From the NCBI GenBank assembly GCA_947846985.1, contig CANTUZ010000005.1, forward strand, positions 24,462,389-24,526,388: DNA of 64,000 nt. Direction: 5' to 3'. Position numbers and translations under genes: made by a program. The notes under the pieces were generated by a model. The model made no database searches. It was not told the DNA's origin and worked only from the letters and a program-made list of their open reading frames with translations. Shown one piece after another: positions 51,928 to 62,600 of this stretch (its first letter is position 1; each line of letters starts with the position of its first letter). The stretch is from Fratercula arctica. Its lineage: Eukaryota > Chordata > Aves > Charadriiformes > Alcidae.

Positions 51928-53103
51928 CAGTAAAAGAGGGAAGCTTATTTGCACAGCTGAAGGTATTTGCTTTCCTTAGGGATACATCTCTTGTTTTTTC
52001 CCCCTGAGCTGTAAAGAAAAGTCTTCTACACAGTTTAAAATAGCTTCAGGAGAACCAGATTTTTTTTATTACCCCTTTATTTCACACATTGTATCAAACT
52101 GTCTGATTTAAGCAAGTTGCCTTCCTGCATCTTTCACAATTTATTTATTTATACTTTATTAGTGCTGTCTCAAATGGATTTCTGTGCAGGGCAGCTAGTA
52201 TTTGACATGAATATGATTTGACAGGTTGAAATAAATACTGAAAAGTTTGTAAGCCCAAATTAGCCATATGTTATGTTTCATATATTGGACTGTATAACCA
52301 GCCCTCATACTGGAGCGTGCCATGGGCAAGTATTAATTTTGCCACTGCCCTGGTGAGGACAGCTCCAGGGAAATGCATAAAGTTCCCGAACTGTAATTTT
52401 TCTTCAAATTGAAAAATATCTTTTTCATAATTTAGAAGAAATTCTGTAAGAGCAGTAGAAGAAACATTAATAATTCACTAGTCCTCTTATAGTCACTTCA
52501 CTATGACACAAAAGGTGGCCGTGGCATTTAATTAATATACAGATTGGAACTCCACATTCTTTTTGTGCTTACAGTAAATGCAAACTTGCATAGATTCCTT
52601 TAACGCTTGATTTTTTAGTTGAACAACATAAGGAAGACATTCTCAGAAACCCGTCAAAGCCTTAGGCTACCCTCCACATGTTTGATCATACTGGATACTT
52701 CTTAATCAAAGATTGCTCCCTTTTGACAAGAGAAATACAGACACTGACAATAAATATTGTTTCCTTCTTTCTCGAAAATGCTCTTGCTCTGTATCTTCTT
52801 GATGTTTGAGTGTTCATGAAGAACTATACAGTCATCTGTGGTGTATTAGTTTTAATTGTGATATATGACTTTCTCATATCAGATGTATATATCTTATCTG
52901 ACTTCAACTATTTAAAAGTGAAGTGCTTTGTCTAAACTAACAGAATAAAATGGGTATTCTCAGGTGCAGATTCATTCCGGTTAACATAGATAACAGTTGC
53001 AGTGACCTAAATAAAGTTAGATTATGTATTGTTCTATTGCCTCTAGTTCTGTGCTTAGTAACTTTAAATCCAGATGAATTAGCAGGAAGGGGTTCCTCAC
53101 AGG
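51928..53103. other. Unique AT-rich sequence between two opposed LTRs
   Basis: I see no retroviral gag, pol or env trace here, so the two flanking LTRs do not bound a provirus. A TTTAATTAATAT word occurs near 52528-52539. There is no gene. Confidence 0.55.
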
Positions 53104-53231
53104 TGTTTGTGGGTTAACTCTCGTAGGCAGCTAACCCCGACGTAGCATCTTGCTCACTCTCCTCCAAGTGGGATGGGAAAGAGTATCAGAAGGGTAAAAA
53201 TGAGAAAATTTACGGGTTGAGATAAAGAGAG

Positions 53232-53237
53232 TTTAAT
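53232..53237 (-). terminator. LTR polyadenylation signal ATTAAA
   Basis: On the minus strand ATTAAA precedes the CTCTCTTTATCTCAACCC block, as in related LTRs. Confidence 0.5.
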
Positions 53238-53420
53238 ACGTAAAGCAAAAGCTGCACATGCAAACAGAGCAAAACAAGAAATTAATTCACTACTTCCATC
53301 AGCAGGCAGGTGTTCAGCCATTTCCAGTAAAGCAGGGCTTCATCATGCGTAACAGTTACTTCAGAAGACAAAAGCCATAGCTCCAAATGTGTGTCCTCTC
53401 CTTCCTCCTTCTTCCCTGCA

Positions 53421-53430
53421 CCTTTTATTG
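53421..53430 (-). promoter_or_regulatory. LTR TATA-like box
   Basis: On the minus strand CAATAAAAGG replaces the TATATAAA of the related LTR, so the promoter is probably weakened. Confidence 0.45.
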
Positions 53431-53971
53431 CTGAACATGACATCATATGGTCTGAGATATTCCTTAGGTGAGTTGGGGTCAGCTGTCCCAGCTATGTCGC
53501 CTCCCAACTTCTTGTGCACCTCCAGCCTACTTGCTTGGGGGACTATGTGAGGAGCAGAAAAGGCCTTGACGCTGTGTAAGCACTGCTCAGTGACAGCTAA
53601 AACATCTCTGTGTTATTAGCACTGTTTTAATCAGAAATCCAAAACACAGCCATACAAGCTACTATGATGAAAATTAATTCTATTCCAGTCAAAAACTATA
53701 ATAGGGAAGGGTTTCCTGATGTTATACAATAGCTGTCATAGAGTACAAAGGAAATAAGAGGACAGCTAAACTGTCTCTTCAGAAAGCAATATTCAGAGAT
53801 AAATTTCAGACCTACTAATTGCAAACCATGGCAAGGAAGTATGAATAGTTTTCAGTTTACTTTCATAGAGGGGGTACCATTCAGTTGTCAGTGCAGCACT
53901 GCTTGTTTTCTTGCTGGCAACGCACATAACAAAAGAATTGCATGGTGATGGTGCCTCATGAGACAACAGTT

Positions 53972-54489
53972 CACAGAATCATAGAATCATAAAATCATAC
54001 AATATCTCAAGTTGGAAGGGACCTATAAGGGTCACCAAGTCCCACTCCCTGCTTCTTGTATGACTACCTAAAACTATATCATATGACTAAGAGTGTCATC
54101 CAGATGCTCCTTGAACTCTGAAACGCTTGGTGCCATGACCATTTCCCTGTGGAGCCTGTTCAGTGACCCACCACCCTCTCAGTGAAGAACCTTCTCTTAA
54201 TGTTCAATCTGAACTTCCCCTGATGCAGTTTCATTCCATCTCCTTGTCTTCTATTGGTGGTCACCAGAGAGAGGAGATCAGCACCTCCCTTTGAGGAAAG
54301 TGTAGACTGCCATGAGGTCACCCCTCAGGCTTCTCTTCTCCAAGCTGAACAAACCAAGTGACCTCGGCTGCTTCTCATAAGTTTTGCCCTGGATGCCTTT
54401 CACTGTCTTGGTCACCCTCCTCTGGACACACTCTCATAGTTTGATGTCTTTCATATATTGAGGCGCCCAAAACTGCACACAGTATACAT
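53972..54489 (-). mobile_element. CR1 LINE 3'-end fragment, third subfamily
   Basis: The plus-strand left end, CACAGAATCATAGAATCATA, followed by CTCAAGTTGGAAGGGACCTA, is the reverse complement of a CR1 3' end with several octamer units, some decayed (AAAATCATAC). The words GGGTCACCAAGTCCCACTCC and AGGCGCCCAAAACTGCACAC identify another CR1 subfamily. It runs through the ORF2 C-terminus and ends near 54489. No long open frame survives, so this copy is more decayed than 19711-20232. Confidence 0.93.
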
Positions 54490-55962
54490 CCAGAATATAT
54501 CCCACTTTGGGCTGAGGGATGCTGGAAGGTTGAATTTTCTGAACAACTCATTCATTTGCTAGTCTAAATGGTTTAATACCTAGCAAAACAAAATATACAA
54601 TTTCATCTGGAAGTATTAACAAAAATCATTTTGACACTTCCAGGTAGGAAGCTTCAGATTTTGACAAAAAGTATTTTTCATATTTTGCAAGCTTAAAATA
54701 AACCCAAAACTTTGCATAAGTTTCAGATACTTGTAGGAAAAGAAATAAAAAACATTGGTTGAAAATAGTCTTTTCCCTTAAATAAGATTTATTGGTGTAC
54801 TTCATTTAACCTTGGATTAATACATCCATTCACGCTACACTCCAGAGGTAAGTTTGTTGCAGTGTAATGCAAATGCAGATCCTCCAATTTCTAAGACATC
54901 GCTACATTTCATTTGGCTACAGCTAGATTTTGTGGTTCAGGTGCTTTGTGATGTGCCTTGGTTCCTAGATCCATAAATAGTTCAAATTATTCAAGCTAAA
55001 CATGTAGATTTCCCTCAAGTCATAATGTGCTTCAGCTAGGCAAACCAAGTGATGGGAAACATGGCAGATTCGAATATGGGGAAACAGTCTCAGATTCTGC
55101 ATTAGCTGAGAAGTCCCCACAATGTCACCATTCTTCCTTATATTTATTTATCTCACTTCTCTACTTCTAAGAGAAACCAATATGGATCGAAGAAAGAAAC
55201 AGTGCTTCCTAGTGCTGGAGATAGTTCATTCTCCCTTATTAATAGTAAAGCAGAAGGGATTCTCAGTTGATCAGTTATGGTTTGATTCACACTTTTGCAA
55301 GGATCATGTGAAACAAAATTGTACAGTTTTTTCAGCATTACTTATTTTAATATTCTCCACAGTTTGCTTTGCATGAAAGTGGCACTTCATGTGACAGCAC
55401 AGGTTGCACACAATAAATTAGAAGACTTGGAAGAGCTGTTTGAAAGCTTTTATTTTGTGTTTTCTTTTAACTTTCATGTTTATATCATGGTAAAATGAAC
55501 TTATTGGTCTTTGCTCTAGTTTTATTCTCCCACATAAACCACTAAAACATTTTTCTTTGGGAGGTTAGAAGGTACTAATGAAACAAAATTAAACACTATG
55601 CAGAAGTGAAAGTAGAAAACGAAATAAAACCCAACTTTCCATTACCTAAAATATTGTCCATATAAAATAAATCTAAGACACCAACTCATTAAATTGAGCA
55701 GCAGTTTTCACAGTTGTACTTATCTATAGGGTCAGTCCGCTCCTGCTATATATAATGAATATTCTTCACCTCCTCCTACTGGTGCTTCCTAACTCAGACA
55801 CTGCCCAATGAACTGCTCCTTCCTGGCAACTCTTGGTCTATGAGTCTAAAGTCTCTTTGTAGTGGTATAACCACATACAGAAAATCTCTCTCCCAGAAGA
55901 TGCATCTATCATTTATTACTAAATCATTTATTTTCATAGCAAGCTCTATAGAAAAAAACACT
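54490..55962. other. Unique AT-rich sequence, no feature seen
   Basis: Only short chance frames are present, and I recognise no repeat before the next LTR. Confidence 0.5.
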
Positions 55963-55967
55963 ACCCC
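55963..55967. repeat. Left target-site duplication of the LTR (ACCCC)
   Basis: ACCCC sits immediately before the LTR's TG start and matches 56704-56708 exactly. Confidence 0.8.
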
Positions 55968-56323
55968 TGTCCTGGTTTAAGATAGAACAAAACCAATTTT
56001 CTTTTCAGTGATTTTACTTTTCAGTTAAGTCTCTTCTAACTGAATACACTCTCTGAAATTAATGTTATGTTTTTCAGACAGTGTCTGCTTCCACAATGAT
56101 AATGTCCGATGTTTATAGTTAATACCAAGAGATGGTAAGCAGAGAGGCTCTTACTTATACTTATTGCTATAACAACCAAGGTCAGCTCACTTTGCTATGT
56201 GCCACATAGGAGGACTGGAAGCAGAAACGCATAGAAGGGTTGCACCTGTGGGGAGGAACACACAGGACAGGTGACCCGAAATTGACCAACAGGGGTATTC
56301 CATCCCATCTGCATCATGCTCAG

Positions 56324-56330
56324 TATAAAA
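56324..56330 (+). promoter_or_regulatory. LTR TATA box
   Basis: TATAAAA directly follows ATCATGCTCAG, the promoter module common to these LTRs. Confidence 0.65.
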
Positions 56331-56588
56331 GTTGAAGGATCAAAAGGGTCAGTTCTCTTTCCTCAATTGCCAGTGTTTGAGAAGGACTCTGTCTTTTCTT
56401 CTGCCTTTGATCCCACTCTACATGTTCCTGAATCCAGTTCCTGAATCTGGTCCCTGTCTGTTGCTGAGTCCAGTTACAGTGCTGGCTCATGATGTGATTG
56501 ACATGCTAGGAGCAAAATATTGGTTTTGTATATATTTCATTATTTTCTTATTAATATTATTATCTTTTTTATTACTATTTGGTATTTC

Positions 56589-56594
56589 ATTAAA
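56589..56594 (+). terminator. LTR polyadenylation signal ATTAAA
   Basis: ATTAAA about 265 bases after the TATA box is followed by a T-rich GCTGTTTTCGG region. Confidence 0.55.
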
Positions 56595-56703
56595 GCTGTT
56601 TTCGGTTTTTTTAAATCCATAAATCCCTCTCCCTTATTCTTAATAAGGTTAATAGAGAGCATCTGTGGTTTGTTTAGTGGTCAGCCCAACCCAAACCTTG
56701 ACA

Positions 56704-56708
56704 ACCCC
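56704..56708. repeat. Right target-site duplication of the LTR (ACCCC)
   Basis: ACCCC directly follows the LTR's CA end and matches 55963-55967. Confidence 0.8.
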
Positions 56709-59480
56709 CCAGAGAAATAGCTGGCAGAAGCATCCAGTATATTAAGCTGATGTTGTTTGCCCCCCTCAACAACGTATTTAAAGGTCACACAGCTATATCA
56801 TTAAATACTTCTGAACTTCTGAAGCAACTGTTATTGACAACTGTTTTATAGCTGCTTCTTCTTTTTTCTTTTTTTTAGTAAAGAAATGAATGTAGAGTTT
56901 CACTGCTAGAACTATACTGTAGTAGGTGACTGAAACAAAACACAAAGAATAATGAAACATTCCTAGTCTATCTGATTCCTATAACATGGAATTAAGGGAA
57001 TTAAAGCATTTTTCTTGGTCTTTTTTTTTTTTAGATTTATAAAGCTAAAATAACACAAAATCCCCCATGTTTGGTCTTCTATTGGCAAAGCTGTTGGCTG
57101 AGTTCTGCAGCAATATCATTAGTGTCCGTGGTGAAAGTGTTCAAGTTCCTCAGAAGTCTTTTCCACCTGGAGAAGGAATGTTCTCCTCTAAGAAGTTACC
57201 ACCCCACAGCCTTGAATTTTCCAGGGAATTGCAGGTATTCTTCCTGCCATGTTCCAGTATTTATATGAGTCTGATACATTCCCTTTTGGTGGCACATTGG
57301 TATCTCTAACACTTGTGCATTTTTTCAGATAAATGTACTTCCTTTCCTTATATATACCTCTTCCCTATTACCGTTAAGAGTAAACACGGTTAGCTTTGAT
57401 GTTGTTCTTTTTTTAAGTATTGGAAACATGAGTTCTCATCTTTTAGACTCCTCCTCCCTCTTCCTGTGACCACTTGACATATTAATGGTGATCATCGTGC
57501 GTTACAACTTTTTTGTACCAAAGATTTATCTTACAGTCTTTATGGTCATTGTCTTGTAAATTTGTATTGCGGCTTCTTTTGTGTTTTTACTACATATGCA
57601 TCATCAAACCACATTCTCCAGCTATTTCAGTAAGAATGCATGCTCTTTTCAAGCCTTTTTAAAATTAGCTAGGATTTTCTTGCCAAGCCTGTTTCTGTTC
57701 TGATTTTATTCTCTTCCTCCGAGGTTTCTTCTCCAATATTAGATATTTTTTTTTATAGGAATTTTGCCATTCATAATTATATTCAAATTATGAATCTAAT
57801 GAAAGATCCTTCCCAATTAAAATGTCAAAGGAACACATGAACAACTCCCTTGATTTTCCATTATGGAGACAGTTAATGTCGTTAAGCTGAATGTTCTTCC
57901 CCACATTTCATTGCTCCTTCAAACACTCTATCATTATATTTAGTTGAGGATTTTCTATGTACTTAAGGAGTTTTATCTGGAACCAAACCAAACCCACAAC
58001 AAAAATATGTATCAAGTGGATAAAACAAAGGCTTCACTGATCAGATTTCCAGCTTTTGTTTCTTTCAACTTTACAGGCAGCTTTCTTGTTACACAAAATA
58101 CTTCTTTCTGACATTGTCTGCACTGATGACCTTTTCACTACAGTTATTTTCGTTTGCTTTTTGTAGTATTTATGGAAATGCTGGCTAATAACTCCTGCAT
58201 GCTCTGGGACTAGTACAGATGGAGAGAAATCTAGTTTTTCTTACTGATGTTTCTGGATTTACAGCTCCCTGTTCTAGAGAAGTTTGCGCCCTGTACTTCA
58301 GAAATTGTTCTGGATTGTAAACAATTTTTTTTTCTTGAAGAATTGATGCTTCCTTGTATGGATAACACAAAGTAACTCACTCTGGATATGTTGACACTGA
58401 TCTACTTTCAAAGACACTAGTGAGGTTTTGTTCATAAATATTTATAAAGAGAATTGAACTTCTTAGAAGTTCATGAATTTTTAGACCTGCAAACTATTAT
58501 TATGCTATTCACATACAATTTTGTATCTGATTATAAGAGGATGTAACCACCCGTCATGAAATTTCCAAGGTTATGGGTGAGAGATCTAATGATGAGTGAA
58601 AAAAATTCATATTTCCCCACTGCACAGCTGTTCAAGTCCCTGAAGACCTTCCTTTCCCCTAGTCTATCTTAATCCATTTTTCACCTGAATTTTTCTAATC
58701 CCAAGAAAAAGAGGCCAGGTGGTAGATAGATCCCCAAAGATACTTATAGTTCTGTCATCTAATTAGAGATGTTTTTAACACATGTTTTAAAAAAATATTT
58801 ACAGCAACACAGAGCACAATTTAACAGAGTTTATCACTTAAAATTGAAGAAGCTAATCAAGTTTTAAGGCTTCTTTCAGAAAGTTGCATAACTTCACCCT
58901 TCTAATATATCAAAATAAATTTGAAATTAAACATGGTTGGGTTTTTTCATGAAGAAACAAAGGTAGATTATTAAAACACCATAACTGTTCTAATTCTTAC
59001 ATGTAGTGCTGTACATATTAACAGATACGTGTTTTGAATTTTTTTCTGTTCAGTCCATCTTTTTACTAAGTCTTGTGAGAGTCTCTTTCAGGTTTTTTAA
59101 ATCTTTTTCCTTTATCAGTTCTGATGACTTAGCTGATACGAAAGAAACTGATGGATGAAAGCATGACAATTCTTATTCATTTTCCTTTTTCTATGCTTCT
59201 GTGAAATGGCTAGAAGGAGTCACTATTGAGTATTAAATCTTTTAATATCCCCAAGTATGTCAGAAATTAAGCTAGAACAAACATCTTCCACATCAGGTGA
59301 ATGGTGATGAAAGCCAATGTCAGTCTATCTATAGGCAGTTAAAAAACAGAGCTTAGAATGTGGATTTTAAATAAATAAAAAATGTAAATCAGCACATAAG
59401 ATCAGAATACTGAAGCTATTCCATTGAGTAGGAATGACTTCTCCAGTGGCTGAATATATCTTTGAGGTTCAATTCACTAC
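56709..59480. other. Unique AT-rich sequence, no feature seen
   Basis: I find only short chance frames and T runs, with no recognisable repeat or gene. Confidence 0.5.
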
Positions 59481-59619
59481 AATCATAGAATCATTTGGGT
59501 TGGAAAAGACCCTTAAGATCATTGAGTCCAACTCTAAACCTAACACTGCCAAGTCCATCATTAAACCCTAAAATCCCTAAGTGCCATGTCTACACTTCTT
59601 TTAAATACCTCCAGGGAAT
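59481..59619 (-). mobile_element. Short CR1 LINE 3'-end fragment
   Basis: The plus-strand left end, AATCATAGAATCATTTGGGT, then TGGAAAAGACCCTTAAGATC, is the reverse complement of a CR1 3' end. The words AACACTGCCAAGTCCATCAT and TTTAAATACCTCCAGGG place it with the 19711 and 38790 copies. It stops sharply after CCAGGG at 59619, so only about 140 bases of the 3' end were inserted or kept. Confidence 0.93.
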
Positions 59620-62600
59620 ATCAGTATGAGGATAGGAATGGAGTTCAATGACTCTGAACAAGTTAGGAAGAAGCTGTCATAGTGTGCCAGTATTGACACT
59701 CAAGAATGATTAAGAAGTTTCTGAGCACTGTGCTATCACCATCATCATCAATTATTGCCGGAAAGGACCAATTAACCAATCCTTAACACAACCAAGTGTT
59801 AAAAGAAGGGTTTATGTGCAGTTTGAAGGGACTGGCAGAATACAGTTCTGACCCTTTGCAGGTTGTTCTACAGATTTCTCTTAAATTCTGCTTTCCCTAG
59901 TTTCATCCCACAACCCCATTACATGTCCTATCAATGGGACCATTATATAACTCTGTTATACATCCTGTCAATCAGTTCTTCCCTGTCTGCACTGCTGATG
60001 CATTCCAGATTCCAACACGTAACTAAAAGAGACCAAAAGGATATATCAATCAGTTGCTGTGTTAGCCTATTTATGTTTGCGTGTTCAGCCTTCTGGAATC
60101 ATTGACTTTAGCCAGCTATTAAAGTACCACGTTAATTCCTGGCAGTTACTGAGCTGTGTAGTATTTGACACAGACAGAGAGAAGATTCATGCTGTTGAGA
60201 ATGGCTAGCGAAATTTCATGGCATGAAAAATCAGTGCACGCCTTTCATGAATGCAAGAACAGCCTTATGCTGAACTTGACAGCTCTGACAAATTCATTCA
60301 GCTACTGGGCTATTTGCATGGAATAAGAAGATACATCAACATAGGAGTCCATTAATGAGAACTAGATAAAGAACTTGAAAGTCTGAATCTCTAAAATGTT
60401 AAAATAACAAAATAATTATGTGAATGAATAACCATCTACCAGTGCTAAAAATAGAAAATTCTTGATCTGTTCGTGGACGACTTAAGTAAACTCGCATATA
60501 ATAGAATCTGCAAAGCCGAAGAGATGAGAGAACAAAGATCTTTTTATCTTCTACAAGTCTGTAAAAAGCTAGAAAGGAGCACGATTATTTGCCACGTAAC
60601 AAAATAAAGCAAGCCTTGAGCCATTAAGGCTGTTCAAATTCCTAATATTTTCATTAATGGTGGGGAATTTACTTCATTTTAATTCTCAACTTGATCAAAA
60701 ATGTACAGTTTAGGACCATTTCTTTCATGCATATGTCACATGCTGACTTCAAAGGGAAAGAAACAGAGACCCAGACATGCAATACTCTTTAAATGTTCAT
60801 TTCTCTTTGCCTTCTCACCTGGCCAGAGCTATTTTAATACATGGTTCTATTCATTCTTACGTTTGTTGTTATCTGATGGTCCATTATTCATCTATGACAT
60901 CACTTGGTGACTGTCAGTATCCAATGTCATTTTAAGTGTACAGGTATTACAGGTTGAAAACAGTTTTACACGTCCTATATGGGGTATAATTGTGTGTTAT
61001 GACATTTTTCAGGTCTTTGGGCCATTCTGAAAGTATACTTTCAGTAGCCATTCCCACTGAGGTTTCTCAGAGAACAAGCCCCTGAGCCACGCAGATGTCC
61101 AGGGTTCAAGAGATTAATTAGCACTGGTGACTTAGAGGTGGATCAGACAGTAAGTACTATACAGGAGTTAATTAGGTACAGCCTGGCTTACGTGAACTCA
61201 TCAACTTCAAGGAGAGGGGAGTTCCCCTTGATGAAAGCCACTGAATTGTACTGACCATAAATTAATATAGCATTTTTAGGGAAGTTCAACAGCTGAGTCT
61301 AGTTATGCTCAGAGCCTCCAAAAGCAGATTCCTTAAGAACTAAAATGAATAAAGGTCTGTTGAGTAGGAGACAAAATGGGGTAGGTGGAAGAGAAAACAT
61401 GAAAACAGAGTGGTTACTTTGTTTCCTGGTACTTGTTGTTTATGGAATAAAAAGCTTTGTAATGGGAAGGTGGCCAGAAAACACTGTGGTTTGAGTTGTT
61501 TTGGTTGAACCAGAAAACAAATAAATAGCTCCTGAAATGCTGAACCTGAAGAGGGACTTAGAATTCCTTCTGTGCTTGCATTCAGATGCATGTTTAGTCT
61601 AGCCTCTAAAAGGGTAATATCCCAAATCTAAATTGGGCATAAGAATCTATTTAGGGCTATCAAAATCCAAAGCATAGGTGCATGCAAGCAAAATCACATA
61701 AAATACCCAGCAAGAACAAGGAAAATGTAAACCAGTAAATGAGGCTGCAAAGTGGTGTAAATTGGAAATATTGAGGTGCCTCTCATCCAGAGAAGCTGAC
61801 GAATAAGATATACGGAGTAGTTTAAATGGAAGACTGTGCCCATGTCAAGAATATTTTACAGGGAGGGAAATGTATTTAGTTATAAAGCAACTGTCTGAAA
61901 GAAGCAGCTGGAGATTTCAGTTTGGTTACATAGTATTTTTGACAAAATGTTTCTGTTTTCAAACTCTGCACTTCCAACAGCTAGCAGGTGTGTGTTACTT
62001 TTTAGTATTATTATTTTTATTATTATTGAAATGTTTCTTTACAGACAGTGGCTCTGCCTGGGCCTGTTTTTCTGTTAATGGCAGTAAATTGGTTTTAGTG
62101 ACAGTTTTTTAAAAAGTTGAGACGTTGCTCTTATTACATACACACACTGGGAGCTTCACATCCTAAAGAAAGACAAACTTTTCAGAGCACAGTAAGCATG
62201 TAGTCAATCTATACATGTGCATTTCAAGCAGTGTTCAGGAAACTATTTAATTCCTCGTAGAAGCACTGTATTAGAATAAGATTTTCCCATTCAAGAGCTT
62301 TCATCAGTGTTAAGCTTGACTAACGTTATTGCCTCACCAGTCTCAAGTTCAATTTTTGACTGAGCTGGTATATATATCTGTGTATATATATCTCTGTATC
62401 TGAAAAGGGGGAAAAAATCATAAAAGAAGATAACATCTTTGAAAAACATGAAAACGAATTAACGGTATGAATTTCCTATTTTTTACCAGTTCCTTTGAAA
62501 AGAACTGTTATTAATAGGCTGTATGGCTGGCTGCAGCTTTTTAAAATATTGCTTCACTTAAAGACCAGTGAATACCAAACATGGGCTGAAACCAAATAAA

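Larger units (their letters stand above)
53104..53700 (-). mobile_element. Solo LTR of an avian endogenous retrovirus, minus strand
   Basis: The plus-strand left end, TGTTTGTGGGTTAACTCTCG, is the reverse complement of the LTR's 3' end. The right end, CTATTCCAGTCAAAAACT, is the reverse complement of a decayed TGGTTTTGACTGGAATAG start. On the minus strand there is a TATA-like CAATAAAAGG (53421-53430) after ATGTCATGTTCAG, and ATTAAA (53232-53237) upstream of CTCTCTTTATCTCAACCC. It belongs to the same family as 51345-51927. The 5' TG is decayed, so the right border is approximate, and no target duplication is visible. Confidence 0.88.
55968..56703 (+). mobile_element. Solo LTR with intact target-site duplication
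   Basis: The element starts TGTCCTGGTTTAAGATAG and ends CCCAAACCTTGACA. It is 736 bases long and is flanked by identical ACCCC copies, which fixes its ends. It has GGGTATTCCATCCCATCTGC, then ATCATGCTCAGTATAAAAGT with the TATA box at 56324-56330, and a poly(A) signal ATTAAA at 56589-56594. It shares only the promoter module and ends with the LTRs at 9424 and 51345; the rest differs, so it is a separate subfamily. Frames of 66-96 codons inside it are incidental. A 5-bp duplication fits several avian ERV classes. There is no internal proviral sequence, so this is a recombined solo LTR. Confidence 0.95.

Noticed and set aside
51345..53700. A provirus bounded by two LTRs
   Set aside because: The LTRs face opposite directions and the spacer has no retroviral coding trace, primer-binding site or polypurine tract that I can see.
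56332..56720. Frames of 96 and 66 codons with hydrophobic stretches
   Set aside because: They lie almost entirely inside the solo LTR's R/U5 region; the Leu/Ile/Phe-rich segment reflects a T-rich tract, not a membrane protein.
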